Assembly: GCA_035578155.1 (NCBI GenBank)
Contig: JAPWDM010000011.1
Coordinates: 22,172,375-22,236,374, forward strand
Direction of reading: 5' to 3'
Length of the DNA: 64,000 nt
Source: Brachynemurus nebulosus
Taxonomy: Eukaryota > Arthropoda > Insecta > Neuroptera > Myrmeleontidae
In this document: one piece after another, positions 21,203 to 32,892 of the stretch
Layout of the letters: each line of letters opens with the position of its first letter
Position numbering within the stretch: position 1 is the first letter of the stretch
Notes under the pieces: generated by a model
The model's database searches: none
Seen by the model: the letters and a program-made list of their open reading frames with translations, nothing else
What the model was told of the DNA's origin: nothing
Translations under genes and position numbers: made by a program

Positions 21203-22473
21203 GGGAGAGGCTTAATGAATGGGACGATTATTGAATGGGACAAATGAATTTTAGCTAACAAGGAACCTTTAATGGAAATTTGTATTACAGTCATTAGGTG
21301 TCTTTTATATAGGTAACTATTTTTATATGCGATATATGTGCTAACGATTTTCCGTTTGTTTCAATAAAAATTAGGAAATATGATTTTAAATAGAAAAACG
21401 TAACTTTTATTTTTTTATAAATGACTAAATATTCTATGATAACTATTATGCTTATGCCGCTGCTACACGATGCTACGAACACCTTCCAACATTCGACGTT
21501 GGATGGTTCATAGCATCGTGTAGCCGTTGTTCGAACCTACGAGTGTCCAATGTCGAGCGTCAAACATTCGCATTTGGTCGTGTCCCGTTCGATGTCGGTA
21601 TTCTTGCACCGAGTCAAAGGGATGCTTCGAACGTTTGAAGGTCAGTGTTGGTTGTGTTCGTTGGTTGCGCACGACTCGTTCATGTGAAGAGAGACAACAT
21701 CAGTGTATAACATTAGAGATAACATCAGACAGATAACAGCGTTGTCGACTGAGTACCAACACATTATCATTCGTATTGGATCAAACATTCGATTCACCGT
21801 GTAGCAGATACATTCGTCGCATCAACTATCGAACTTAATTGCCTCAAACGTTCGATCGAACGTTGGAAGGAACGTTCGTAGCATCGTGTAGAACCCGCTT
21901 TAGATTAATTGTATTAGTTGATTATTAAACTGCTTAGTATAGACTATAATTAAATAGGTATTGTTTGCGCATTGAGGCTATGTATACTTTTTATTTCTTG
22001 ACTTTAACTTGTTACTTGACAAGGAATATTGAATGGGACATTATGAATATGACCTTGAATTTTGATCTTGACCTCAAAGTCAAGGTCACCATCGGATGCG
22101 CCGTGAAAAATGCTGAGACTTTTGTCCTTATCATTTATCCCAAAAATGCTTGCCCGCTGAGATTTTTGACCATTTCCATATTTTTACTAACCTGTATAAA
22201 CCGCATGAATTTTACATTGTATTACATATGTCCCATTCAATATTCTTCTTGTCCCATTTAATGAGAATAAAATTACTGAATGGGACAAAAATCTCATTTT
22301 TTTCAAACAAAAAAATTTACTATTATTTAAAAAGAATAAATTTTTTTTTTTAGTTTAAAATATAAAGTAATGTTTGAAGTAACTTATGCCGCAAGAGTTA
22401 AAATATTTAATTACTTGGTTTTGAAGTTAAGACGCTTTTTAAGAAAAATGTCCCATTCATTAAGCCTTCCCCC
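21203..22473. mobile_element. TA-flanked TIR element, GGGGAG-end group (1)
   Basis: Ends GGGAGAGGCTTAATGAATGG and, inverted from the right, GGGGGAAGGCTTAATGAATG, with TA outside both. The word TGAATGGGACA (or complement) recurs at about 21216, 21231, 22030, 22223, 22240 (variant), 22276 and 22449, like subterminal transposase sites. The core has no intact transposase. The 98-codon frame 21965-22261 includes the widespread noncoding word GACCTCAAAGTCAAGGTCA and is not credited. A Harbinger-like MITE (21455-21899) is inserted inside. Confidence 0.8.
21455..21899 (+). mobile_element. Harbinger-like MITE, copy 1
   Basis: 445 bp, ends (T/A)GCCGCTGCTACACGATGC and, inverted from the right, AGCGGGTTCTACACGATGC, continuing into TACGAAC. 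TTA lies outside both ends (21452-21454 and 21900-21902), consistent with the 3 bp TWA target duplication of PIF/Harbinger. A second copy in the same orientation is at 32326-32776. Open frames of about 70 codons in both copies are not conserved as protein and are not called. Confidence 0.8.
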
Positions 22474-22479
22474 TATAGG

Positions 22480-23902
22480 AGCAATTATGTATTTAATTTT
22501 GTAGTATATATTGTATATTCTGATATGGTTCAGATATGTAAATTCACCATCTCCTATAATAAACAAACCATTACTAAACATGGTGGTGTTTATATATTCG
22601 TATATATGTGTGTATTTCCAAATCCGATACGATCTATATTTAAATGTACAAACAAACATCCGCGTTGTTTGCAATTCAGCGAATAATTAATAAAACTTTT
22701 ATCATGTGCAAATTATTAAATTAATAAAATTACATAATAAATCAAAATAAAATTAATAAAACACCCACATACCTTTCATCCGTCGACATAAAACAGACTG
22801 TTTCTAAATTTAACGGACATATTGCAGGTATGTATACATGTGGATAGTTTCATATAAAACTTAGCGATTATATTATAGTGAAGAATCATATAAATTTCCT
22901 AAATTTTTTGATATGCGATTAACAAAATGATAATTGCGATATTATTGTAGCTTTTAGGTGTTTATTTTTATACATATAAATAAATAGAAATATCTAATTA
23001 ATACTGCTCTGCTTTACGGTTCAATCCGCGTAGAATTATGTTAATTGTGAGTAGAATTACTTTTAAAATCAGTTTTTTGTATTGCTTCGCTCCACTTGTT
23101 CCAAAATTCTGTAAAAAATCAGTTTCCTATAGTGTTTCATTCCGTACATCAAACGACTCTAAAGTAGTCACATTGTTATATTCAGTTTTCATATTCTGAG
23201 ACACCTTCTCGTAGATATACTCATATTAATAGTTTTAAGATTAATTCAATTTTGGAGCTTACTTGCGTATTCTAAAGCCCTGGGGGAAATTTTTAAAATC
23301 GTGCTAATTGTTTTTGCAATTAAATTTTATTATTACCCTTTTTTAAAGTAAAATATTTTTTCAATAAAAAGTTATTGAATGTGGCATTTATATTTTTGGG
23401 TATTTGTTGTTTTTTGGTATTTTCATTTATATATGAATTATTTTCACCAACCCTCCTTTTAGACACAAAATTTTAAGAGTGTTCATAATTGAATTGTACT
23501 TCAAGTAGTGTCCATGTTTTTTTTAAAAATTCCATCCGAATTGGATCAGTTCCTTTTACGTGATGGGTAATCCAACAAATGGATAAACAAAAATTCTAAA
23601 GGTTAAAAATTTTTTATATGTATATATTAAAAACATAGCATAGCATGGAGAATACACAAGATGTAGCTAAATCGATTGGACTTAATGAAAAAAAAAATTT
23701 CATTAACTCGATAGTATTGGCTACGGTATATCATCGGCTATTTTTTTTCTCATAGTTATTTATAGAAAAATTTCTTCTATTTTCTATTTTATGCAAAGGG
23801 TTCTAAATTATTATTATTATTATATGCCAGTTTATAATTTTCCAACAAGAAGTTCTATAATTATAAAATAGTCGATAACACTGATGTTATTGTTTTTCTA
23901 TT

Positions 23903-23905
<3 letters not shown>
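22480..23905. other. AT-rich DNA, nothing recognised
   Basis: Short motif-bearing stretch at 22995-23170 (gcttcgctccac; cagttttttgtatt) resembles text at 26100-26210 (ggagcgaagc). No paired ends or coding. Confidence 0.35.

Positions 23906-23907
<2 letters not shown>

Positions 23908-23973
<66 letters not shown>
23908..23973. repeat. (TA)n microsatellite
   Basis: About 66 bp of TA dinucleotide. Between here and 24410 only an unsupported 87-codon frame (24081-24344) was seen. Confidence 0.95.
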
Positions 23974-23975
<2 letters not shown>

Positions 23976-24415
23976 GTACATCGTTTTGAAATAGAGAGGT
24001 TTGATAAAGACACGTTTATTTTACTGTTAATCCGACATTCTTAAACCGTGTAATAGACCGTCCTCTGTAAGTAAAACTTTTTGTTTTTTTGGCGCCTAAT
24101 TTGTCTTACATATTTAGGTAAAAATATAAATATTTTAGCTGTTTATGATTTAGTCGACACTATCGAGTATAACTTTTTATTTATTTATCTATATATATCA
24201 AAATCTCATGTCACAATGTTTGATGTAACAGTTGAGGCGGTTTGCTTATACTTAAAATACTTGAATTTCGCGTCGTATTTTTTACTCTTTCATAAATGTT
24301 CAACAAAGAAATCATTACAAAATTTTTATAAAGCAATGAAATAATATTAATCATATGTCATATGTTAGTTCCACAAACGCTAAAAGCAGGGAAATTTTAT
24401 CATCGCGAATACATA

Positions 24416-25767
24416 GGGGAGAGGTGTGTCAGTAGTAACAAAAAAAATATACAGGCTAGTAACTTTGCATTTATTAGTCACAGGAAACTAAATTTTTAGC
24501 ACAAGATAGGCACATCATTCAGGTTTTGAATGAGCTAAAAAATATTCTATGTTGGTCCATAACCGAAATAACTGCATTTATGTGGACCAAAGTGTAATGT
24601 TACAATCGTCACTGTCAGAAGACCAATTGTTACCGGGATTAGGTTCAATTGTAACACTCATTATTTAGTGGAATTTACATGTTAGTTATTATAATTAATT
24701 TGGTTTCCAAAATTCTTCCTTACATATTGAATGAGTAAGGTGACAAATACCACAGTTTCTGGCAATAGGTCTGATTTTTTTTCCTTCTATTACTCTTTTA
24801 ACGACATTCAGGTATACATTATCGAATACGGTTCCTATCCTAGTTTATGTTTTCTTTTATATAGCATTTTTTTATTTGTAAAACAGCGTAAATTAGATTA
24901 AGGACTGTTTCAACAGGCAAAACTAATCGTGGTGGCTTTGAATCTAACGATAATCGTAACCGAAAATCGATATAAAAAACAAATGGATTTTGCCAAAGTA
25001 TTACCATTAATGGAAGGTATTTTTCTTTTTTTTTAAATTATTATTAACGGAAACCGTTTACCTTTATCATTCGATTCATACCTGAAATATAAAGTTTAAT
25101 TTTGTTTAACATAAATTTTTAACACAATTAATACAAAACATTATTTAGAAAAATAATAATGTAAACTAAAAAGGATTTTATTAGCCATAAAATTTAAAAT
25201 TAATCCTCAAAAATTTGAATTCCTAAAAACCGTAAGTGTTTCTAAACTTTATTTAAAACGCTATACTCACTCTCGGCTCTATATGCCCAGTTCCTTAAAT
25301 TTAAAATACTAAAAAGAAAAATTGTGGATGTAAAAACTACTGGAATGTCAGTTGTAACATGTTACAATTGACACTACTGAATTTGTTACAATTGTTGCAG
25401 TGCTGTGTAATTTTATAAACAGATTCGTAAAATTTGAACTATGATTAAAAAAGCGAAATGACCTATTTGATAATATTATTTGTTTGCTTGTGTTTCCAAT
25501 AAAATCATTTTACTTCCAAGTGATGAGATATTTACTGCAAAAATCAAAAAATTGTGAATCAACTCAAAATTTACGATTAGCTTATATTAACACATTTGAC
25601 ATTGCTGAGAGAAAACCGCCACGTGGTATTAACTAAAAGTTTTGTCCGTAAAGTACAACTTCAGGAGCCAGCTTATGATACGCAATATTCCTCAATAGGA
25701 TTGATAGTTCTCTCGTAAATTTCAAAGTTACAATTGACCCAGTGTTACTACTGACACACCTCTCCCC
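24416..25767. mobile_element. TA-flanked TIR element, GGGGAG-end group (2)
   Basis: Ends GGGGAGAGGTGTGTCAGTAG are exact inverted partners at both sides, continuing to TAACA, with TA outside each. The subterminal word GTTACAATTG (or complement) recurs at about 25358-25400 and 25729, and variants at 24600-24655. About 1.35 kb, no transposase recognised. The segment 25040-25090 (AACGGAAACCGTTT; CATACCTGAAAT) resembles 59760-59800 near a hAT remnant. Confidence 0.85.
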
Positions 25768-26030
25768 TACATATATATGTTTGTTATTGATTTGTTTCCA
25801 TAGTTTCAAAGTATGTATTGGCAAAAATTTGAACATCTTTTACAACTGACATAAATTAATAAAAAATTTTACTATTTATTTAAATAAATATTAATGTAAA
25901 TTTTAGGAAAAAAATTTTTTCGTAGAAAAAATATAGTGCAAAATACGTGAGAAATAAGCCATTTTTCCCACTTATTGTACAATATACTATTGTTATTATA
26001 GTGTGTATTGTGTTATAATTGTGCAGTGTA

Positions 26031-26352
26031 TCTAAAACCATCAATATGGGAATCTATGGAAAAATCTCAGAGTGTGAAAATTAGATATATTAATGGTTAC
26101 TTTCGAGTCGTATGGCGAGAGGAGCGAAGCATTACATGGAATTAACCTTTTATAGAATTTTGAACTGTTTAGCGAGCGAAGCGAAGCACTTTATTCTCGC
26201 ACCTATTCTCAATCCCATATGATTTAAAATTGGCTAAACTATTTTCAGCTTTATTAGTAAATATTGATTTGATTGTATCAAAATGATAAGAAAAAATTAA
26301 TTCAATCAATTATAACTACTGAGCCACAACAACGCGTGGCTGGGTCAGCTAG
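26031..26352 (+). mobile_element. Small non-autonomous Helitron
   Basis: The 3' end is canonical: the hairpin AGCCAC..GTGGCT (26323-26341), about 8 bases, then the terminal CTAG at 26349-26352 followed by T. The proposed 5' end TCTAAAACCATC at 26031 is preceded by A, so the insertion is A|T, as Helitrons do. No inverted ends and no target duplication are expected or seen. The interior includes ggagcgaagc/gcgaagcgaagc words. The 3' end is well supported; the 5' end is the best candidate. Confidence 0.7.
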
Positions 26353-26434
26353 TAATAAGATAAATATATGGAATTTTTTGGCACAAATTTTTAAGCATGT
26401 TAAGCTATTAAAAATTTTTGTAAAACTCCGCTAT

Positions 26435-26591
26435 CATATCGTTGGCTTAAAAAGAAAACTGCCTAAGTCCATTTAAAAAAAGATGAAATTAGCCTCTAAC
26501 ATATTATATTTAGAGGCCAATTTCATTTGTTTTGTTTTTTTTGTTTTTTTTAAATGGACTTAGGCACTTTTCTTTTTAAGCCGACGATATG
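26435..26591. mobile_element. 157 bp nested-hairpin MITE
   Basis: Outer arms CATATCGTTGGCTTAAAAAG and CTTTTTAAGCCGACGATATG enclose TGCCTAAGTCCATTTAAAAA and its complement. A second inner pair is GATGAAATTAGCCTCTAA / TTAGAGGCCAATTTCAT. The whole sequence folds on itself. The 67-codon frame at 26273 overlaps it and is not a gene. Confidence 0.85.
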
Positions 26592-26599
26592 TACAACAT

Positions 26600-27845
26600 A
26601 TAAAGGTAAAGGTACGCGTTTAAAGTATACCACGTTGTAGAATATTTTAGGCTTAGTTCTAGAGTGAGACTACAGCGTATTTTGGTCAAATATAACCAGT
26701 TTGATTACACGCTTTACCAGTTTGATCACGCGCAAATAAGTTAATGATTTCCTAAATAAAAAGATCTGGTGTATAAAATTCTTCCCAGCAACTCATCTAT
26801 CTCACTTAAAGTTTTTCCAATCGATGTATATAAATGGTCTAGGAGAAGTGTGGAAAGCGGTGAGGTGAAAAGTGGTGTCATAATTAAGACAAGTGCCAAG
26901 TTTTCTCTCATAAATGAAACGATTAAATTATGTTTTATTTTCTTTTGTTTCTTGATTTCGTCTGTTTGACATAAATTTTTTTATATGTTTGATAAAACTG
27001 AAACTGATCTGTGGTTACAGAGGACATTAATTTGTTGTCATCGTTTCAAAATAAAATCAAATTTGTTACAATGATCGCATACAAGGAGGGTGACATTGAA
27101 TTTCATTTTTGATGATAGTAATAATAATTAATTACATGTAATAATAGTCATGAGCAGTGTTGCCAGACCTCACATTTTAGCGGGAGATCAACAGCTTTTT
27201 GAACAAGTCTACTGTCCTAATTATATGTAGAATTTATTTATGTATTTTTGGTTGAAAGCATTTCTAGTGTCAGTTAACGATTTAAATCGCCTTGATAATA
27301 ATGAAAATAAAGTACGTAAATAAAGAATTCCTTAGGATAAGGAGGGGGGGGGGTGTTTTGACTTAAATATAACATTAAGAAATTGACAGCAGCATTAAAT
27401 GTACGATGTGGTAGTTAGTCTTATATGTCAATATTATAATATGTTTACTAGACCTAATTTTTAAACGACGTAAAAATTTTATGAGGAAAGTAATACATAG
27501 TAGGTAATTGTCAAATTATTCCGGTTTTTTATAATTGGTAATTTTGAAATTTTCGGTTTCCCGCCATACAATAAGTGTAAGATAAAATGTATTTAGCTAT
27601 TTTTTCAGTTGCGACCGATGCAATGTACTAGTCCCACACTAAAGTATTTTTCAAAAGATCAGTAGTGGAAAAGTTTCCATATGGTGTGAATTTTATAAAA
27701 AACACTGTATAATGCGTATAGACTGGGCCGGCCGAGGGCAGTGCAGACGGTGCAGTCGCAATAAGCTCCGCGTTTCTACAAATCTTCTCCTATCGTTGAC
27801 TGATTTTGTGAAACCAAAAAGAATTTAAATGGGATCTTTGAAAGA
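26600..27845. other. AT-rich DNA, nothing recognised
   Basis: A run of nine or ten G lies at about 27343-27352. A GC-rich patch at 27725-27770 (ggccggccgagggcagtgca) has no recognised content. Confidence 0.35.
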
Positions 27846-27850
27846 CGATA

Positions 27851-28089
27851 TTAACTCGGCAATTCCCAGAGTTATTTGGAGGTGACAGATATTTTCAATT
27901 TTTTTCAATGATAAGTTAATATAAGATATTAAATCTTTACGTTCTGTTACCACCATTAGAAGGCTAATAGATGACTTTATATTTCTTTCTTGTGACAACT
28001 CTATACTATAAGTTAAACAAACAAATTAATACAATTTACAATTAAAAATGTCTGTCACCTACAGGTGACACTGGGAATTGCCGAGTTAA
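27851..28089. mobile_element. MITE with exact 19 bp ends
   Basis: TTAACTCGGCAATTCCCAG and CTGGGAATTGCCGAGTTAA are exact inverted partners; GGTGACAGA / TCTGTCACC pair further in. If TTAA is the target duplication, the element is 231 bp and piggyBac-like; TA is also possible. Noncoding. Confidence 0.85.
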
Positions 28090-28099
28090 TTAATTTAAT

Positions 28100-29925
28100 A
28101 AAATTTGTCGTCGAGTTTTACGTTCAAAAAGTCGTCAAGTGCGTGTTTGACACGCATTATTTAGGGCTACTCAGGAATTATGTGTTGTATGTTGTATGAA
28201 TCATTACATGTTGTATGATTAGTAAGAAACCTGCAAAAAATTTTGATAATTATACCATAGCTACAAGTTAAGGATATTATGGAGGTACTTAAAAATGGTG
28301 ACAGTCTTATGAAAATTTGTGCGAATAATGGTTTTTCTAAATTTAATCGACTGTGAAAATTTAAATTAGATTCACTACAGCGTTTAAAAGTTATTGCAGG
28401 TTTAATTTTTGCTCACTTTTAACATGCAGTCTAATTGAGTTTTCAATAGAAACCGAATATAAACCAGCTTTTAATGCTTAGAAAAAATGGTGATAAGGCT
28501 CTTGTTTTTGTTTTAGATGTTAGGAAAAACGCTTATACAACTTTTTTTACCCCCAAATTTACCAAAATAGCCCCTCTAGTAGGTCCGTTATTTTGGTCGA
28601 CCCTACGGGTTGTCCCCATTTACTCTTTTCTCTTCTCTTTTGATCCCAATTTTTCATAGAGAAGAAATTATACGATTTTTGTTAATTTTTCAAAAACCAC
28701 CAATATTTTTAAATTTTTTTGGATACTGCTGATAAAGTGACCATCTTCGCGTAAATTTTTAATATATTAAAGATTAGGTACTCATAAAATAAATACAAAA
28801 AAATACGGTGTGAAGTCTGAATGCGTACCTATTCATCCTTGTCTACGGTAGCACATTTTTTATTGACATAAATATTAGAAACGCAGGAAAAGAGACCAGG
28901 AATCAACATAGAAGTGGATTATGGTACGATATATTTTCTGAAAAAAGTGCTTAGGACCAAAGTTATAGAGTTCAAAGTGATGCACTTGATGATGACTTTG
29001 AAGTTGACCTTGAGGTCAATTTCCAAAGTCATTTGAAAATCATTTAATATTTTTCAAAAGGAGTAGCTTACTTTTCACCCCTAAATGGTTCAAAGTATAT
29101 TCGAACGAATTTCACATGCAAGATAGAAAATAAGTGATCAAGAAGTAATTTTGAAAAATACTTGCTCAATCGCAATCGGAAAAATAATAGTTAATCATAT
29201 GTTGAATTGAATTCCTAATATGATAACTATAGAGTAGCAATAAAAATTTTAAAAAATTTTGAAAATTTCTAATATAACATAAAGTTAATGTTTAACTTAC
29301 AATTAGAGTGATATTAAATCTTTTCTTAACTTTACTTCTAAAATTACTTACAAAAATGTTTTCTTCTAATTTTTTCTATAAATCAACTTTGAAGATAGAT
29401 TGAGTCAATACATGAAATTACTGCTTATAGGTACAGGATATGGTCAAAGTTCGGCAATGGCTAATCATTTTCAACTGACCTTGAAAATCGATTTCAGGGT
29501 CACTATCAAGTGCATCGCTTCAAATTCTACAAATTTGGTACTCAGCCCTTTTTTCAGAAAATATGTCGTTTCAAAAATATCTAGCTATAACTGTTTTCAT
29601 CTACAGAGGTTGAATGGTGTTTTCTACCCCTAAAAAGCGTATTTAGCCGAAATAAAAAAACACGTATTTAATATTTTTCGCTGTTTAATAAGTATGTTAA
29701 GTTTCATTCAAATTGGCAAGTATTAGTTGGGTAGTGTTATTTGTCAGAATGTTTTGCCGATCTAGTTTTTTCAATATTTCTTTGCTCGTTTTCAGAATTT
29801 GTATTTTAATTTCTACGGACAAATAACTCATTCTTTTCTTCGATTTGAGTAACTTTTATTTGCTGATGTTGACCATTAATTGATCGAAACATATCAAATA
29901 TTTTTCAATGATTTTTTTAGCGAAT
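28100..29925. other. Fragments of dispersed noncoding repeats
   Basis: Holds an inverted copy of the small hairpin family (28125-28160), a piece of family P (28550-28600), and blocks with GTTGACCTTGAGGTCAA (about 28998) and GACCTTGAAAATCGATTTCA (about 29478). These resemble each other and 22040-22110. A block at 29610-29720 is a diverged family P piece. No genes; frames at 28474-28659 and 29400-29633 fall inside these repeats. Confidence 0.5.
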
Positions 29926-29929
29926 GTCG

Positions 29930-30420
29930 AAAATTTTGAAAATTTTTTCACCGTTAGTAAGTTAAAGTATTTGAATTCATTAAGTAATTAAATGATGTCC
30001 ACAAGAACCTTACGGACTACCATAAGTTATATGAGATCCCTAGGACCCGTTTTTTACTGTTAGGATAAACTTTTTACTAAAATTATTTTAGATGAATAAA
30101 GGTTATGTTGTATGATTTCCGCCAGGGTTTACTGTTCCCATTATTGTAAAAAATAAACTAACCGACCGATTTTGAAAATTTTTTCACTGTTAGAGAACTA
30201 AATTATTTTAGATGGATACAACTATGCTGCACAAAGTCCGTTCGGGTTCTTGGGTCCCAAAAATATCAAAACTAATTACCCAGCCGATTTTAAAAAATCT
30301 TTTACTCTTAGAAAGCTAAACTATTTTAAATAGGTACAGTTCTTAGATGAGATCCGCCAGTCCCCAAAATTTGGAAATTCGCTATGTTATGCAGATGCTG
30401 CGACAGGGGTATTTAATCTG
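29930..30420 (+). repeat. Solo arm of the 120 bp-unit palindromic family
   Basis: Three to four diverged units (CCGATTTTGAAAATTTTTTC; GAGAACTAAATTATTTTAGA) end in GGAAATTCGCTATGTTATGC and TGCTGCGACAGGGGTATTT. The block TGCACAAAGTCCGTTCGGGT also matches the outer parts of both arms of the 50-55 kb element. Confidence 0.8.
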
Positions 30421-30424
30421 ACAA

Positions 30425-31275
30425 ACACAAAAATATTGCAGATCCATGGTAACGCGATTTAAAAATGAAATATTATTGATCAAAAAGTGTCAGAGATCAC
30501 ATTGATCCTGAGAAAAATTTCTCACCATACTTGCCCCACGTTCGATAAATCTGTTTCCAGCCTGTATATGTAACCGTGTATGTATTATTATTAAAAATGA
30601 GTGTATGTAACTAATATGTAATTTAAGAGGGTGACTCACCCCCTCTCCAATGTTGCTCAAACTGAATTTTGAAATCGAAAATTTCATTTCTACGTTATTT
30701 CAAATGTCTTAAACTATTTTCCATGAAGAAGAACTTCTTAAACTACACAAGTAGTACGACTATTCGACACAGTCACTCCCTAGTTAACTACCCCTAGACT
30801 TAATATTAGGACATTGAGCAAAAATAGGTCAATTAGATTTTCTGACGTAGATTTCAAATCTGTAAACAGAATTTTTATATTGTTTAATTTTATCCCCTTT
30901 TTGCAAAATTAACCCCTAAATTTTAACCCCCAGCCACCCCTCTTGACACAATTTGAACGAATTGCATACCAATAAATAGCTCTTTAAAAAAGAGCAATAC
31001 TGCCAATTTAAACTTTTGCTCTATCTCTTACTGTTTTCGAGATATTTAAAAAATTAAATTTTTACCCCAATTTTTGGAGGGCGATTTCACCCCTTCAAGC
31101 CGTTTTTCCGCCGATAAAAAAAAATACGTGTCGCTTATTTTTTAGTGTTCTACAACATATCTAAGTTTCATCAAAATCGATAGGTCCGGCCTCGGGCCCT
31201 TTACTTGTAAGAAATACGTATGAGCAAATGACAGTTCCAATTCCTTTTGGCCGTTCATATTTGCGAAATTATTTA
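30425..31275 (-). repeat. Family P copy and unassigned DNA
   Basis: 31060-31220 is an inverted copy of 9676-9840 (TTTTTACCCCAATTTTTGG; CCGCCGATAAAAA; GTTTCATCAAAATCGAT). The part 30425-31050 is unrecognised. Confidence 0.6.
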
Positions 31276-31279
31276 TTTC

Positions 31280-31530
31280 CGGCAAACATCGAAATTACAG
31301 TTGACGTGCTCTACAATTTACTCGTACCTGGCGACTGTATCCGAACGTGTGTACTGTGTACAATCTAAAGCAGCAAACACTCTCGGAAACCGCGTAATGT
31401 TATAAAAATTTTCTTTAACTTGCGCCTTTTCGACGTCAGTTGTTGGAAATTTAATGAATTCTTCACGCAACAAAGCAATTTTGTGTGACACTAATTTCAC
31501 TACTTTGCTAGTAGTAGCTTTGAAAACTCC
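31280..31530 (-). pseudogene. PIF/Harbinger transposase fragment
   Basis: The minus strand encodes SKVVKLVSHKIALLREEFIK, then FPTTDVEKAQVKENFYNITR, then FPRVFAALDCT. In Harbinger nucleases (HARBI1-like) the text before the first catalytic aspartate follows this plan: a xxVSxxIxxL helix, the KFPxT motif, F-Y-x-I-x-xFP and then GxIDCTH with the aspartate. The reading frame shifts right after DCT (the expected THVRIQSPG appears in another frame), and the rest of the catalytic domain is absent. It could be the source family of the TTA-flanked MITEs at 21455 and 32326, but that is only inference. Confidence 0.75.
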
Positions 31531-31539
31531 TCCTTAAAA

Positions 31540-32320
31540 AAAACATTATTTCTGAAGATAATGTACTATTCCTGAAAAAAAGATACATTACTGCTTAGTT
31601 GAAATAATTATTATTTAAAAAACAGCATACCAGTTCGTTTTGTGTTGTATTCGTGGGCGAATTTTTTCCAAAATAAAAATTCCTTTCGCATTCGAAATTT
31701 TGTGTAAAAATTCAAATCGTCGCAAATATTAAAATGATTTGGATGAAAACATATTGTTTTTTTTTACATAAACGTTAAGTCGTACAAATAGGTTATGTTA
31801 TAAGAATCTTTTGACAAAAAAAAAAATAATTTATTTTAAAAAGATTATAAAGGTACGGACACACGACACGCTTTTGGTGTAGAAGTTTTTTTTTTTACAA
31901 AAGGACAGAAAAGTTGATTTAAGATACTACCAACAAGGTAATCCTAAATTGTGAGACGCATCCAAAAGATAATACAGAGATAATATTATATTACAACTCT
32001 AAGAAAAAAGTAAACGCAATAAAATTTTACAAGTTGGATTTACACTATAGCAAAAAATGAAATAAATTATTTTCAGTACGAAACTGCCGTCTTGCAGCAA
32101 CATTTATAAAAATATTAGTTTTCAATTCAAAATAGAATATGGCAATACAAAATACGATTTAGAAATGTTAAATTATAATCTAAATCAGGTGTTGTGTGAA
32201 ATGTCTGACACTATTCTATTCGCCATGTGTGACACTACTGTGTAAACAACCTCAAATATTTGCTAGAGAAGTCTAGCAACTCGAGTGTATACAACTGTTC
32301 TAGCCTGATCTAGACTGCAA
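31540..32320. other. AT-rich DNA, nothing recognised
   Basis: Contains GTGTGACACTACTGTG at about 32228 and similar short words, but no paired ends or coding. Confidence 0.35.
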
Positions 32321-32325
32321 ATTTA

Positions 32326-32776
32326 AGCCGCTGCTACACGATGCTACGAACACCTTCCAACATTCGACGTTGGATGGTTCATAGCATCGTGTAGCCGTTG
32401 TTCGAACCTACGAGTGTCCAATGTCGAGCGTCAAACGTTCGCATTTGGTCGTGTCCCGTTCGATGTCGGTATTTTTGCACCGAGTCAAAGGGGTGCTTCG
32501 AACGTTTGAAGGTCAATGTTGGTTCGTTGGTTGGTTCGACTCAGCAGCTGCACGCTCGTTCATGTGAAGAGAGACAACATCAGTGTATAACATTAGAGAT
32601 AACATCAGACAGATAACATCGTCCACTGAGTACCAACACATCATCATTCGTATTGGATCAAACATTCGATTCACCGTGTAGCAGATACATTCGTCGCACC
32701 AACTATCGAACTTAACTGCCTCAAACGTTCGATCGAATGTTGGAAGGAACGTTCGTAGCATCGTGTAGAACCCGCT
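32326..32776 (+). mobile_element. Harbinger-like MITE, copy 2
   Basis: 451 bp, same orientation as 21455-21899 and nearly identical except for small indels around 32520-32560 (an extra GTTGGTTCGACTCAGCAGCT) and substitutions. TTA occurs outside both ends (32323-32325 and 32777-32779). The inner ends pair through ACGAACACCTTCCAACATTC and its complement-like partner. Confidence 0.8.
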
Positions 32777-32797
32777 TTACTTGAACGTGTAAACCAA

Positions 32798-32868
32798 CGG
32801 GCCAAACTACTATATGATAGTTAGTATTCCGACTGTAGCAGAAAGGTGACGTAAAATCTCCTCCACTT
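32798..32868 (+). repeat. Repeat with inverted partner at 40861-40950
   Basis: GGGCCAAACTACTATATGAT and CGACTGTAGCAGAAAGGTGA followed by CGTAAAATCTCCTCCACTT match, inverted, 40861-40950 (AGTGGAGAGGCTTCACTGCA; GACGTAAAATTCTGGCGACA; GTAGTTTGGGCCC). Family unknown. Confidence 0.65.
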
Positions 32869-32892
32869 CGCATCACTATGCTGTGTAAGTAC

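Noticed and set aside
21527..21736. Open frame starting MFEPTSVQCRAS shared by both Harbinger-like MITE copies (also 32398-32616)
   Set aside because: The two copies diverge by frame-changing indels, so the frame is not conserved as protein; shared text reflects the shared DNA element.
22042..22110. GACCTTGA/TCAAGGTC-rich text as a nuclear receptor or regulatory site cluster
   Set aside because: The same phrases recur at 28985-29060 and 29470-29520 within dispersed repeats, so they are repeat sequence.
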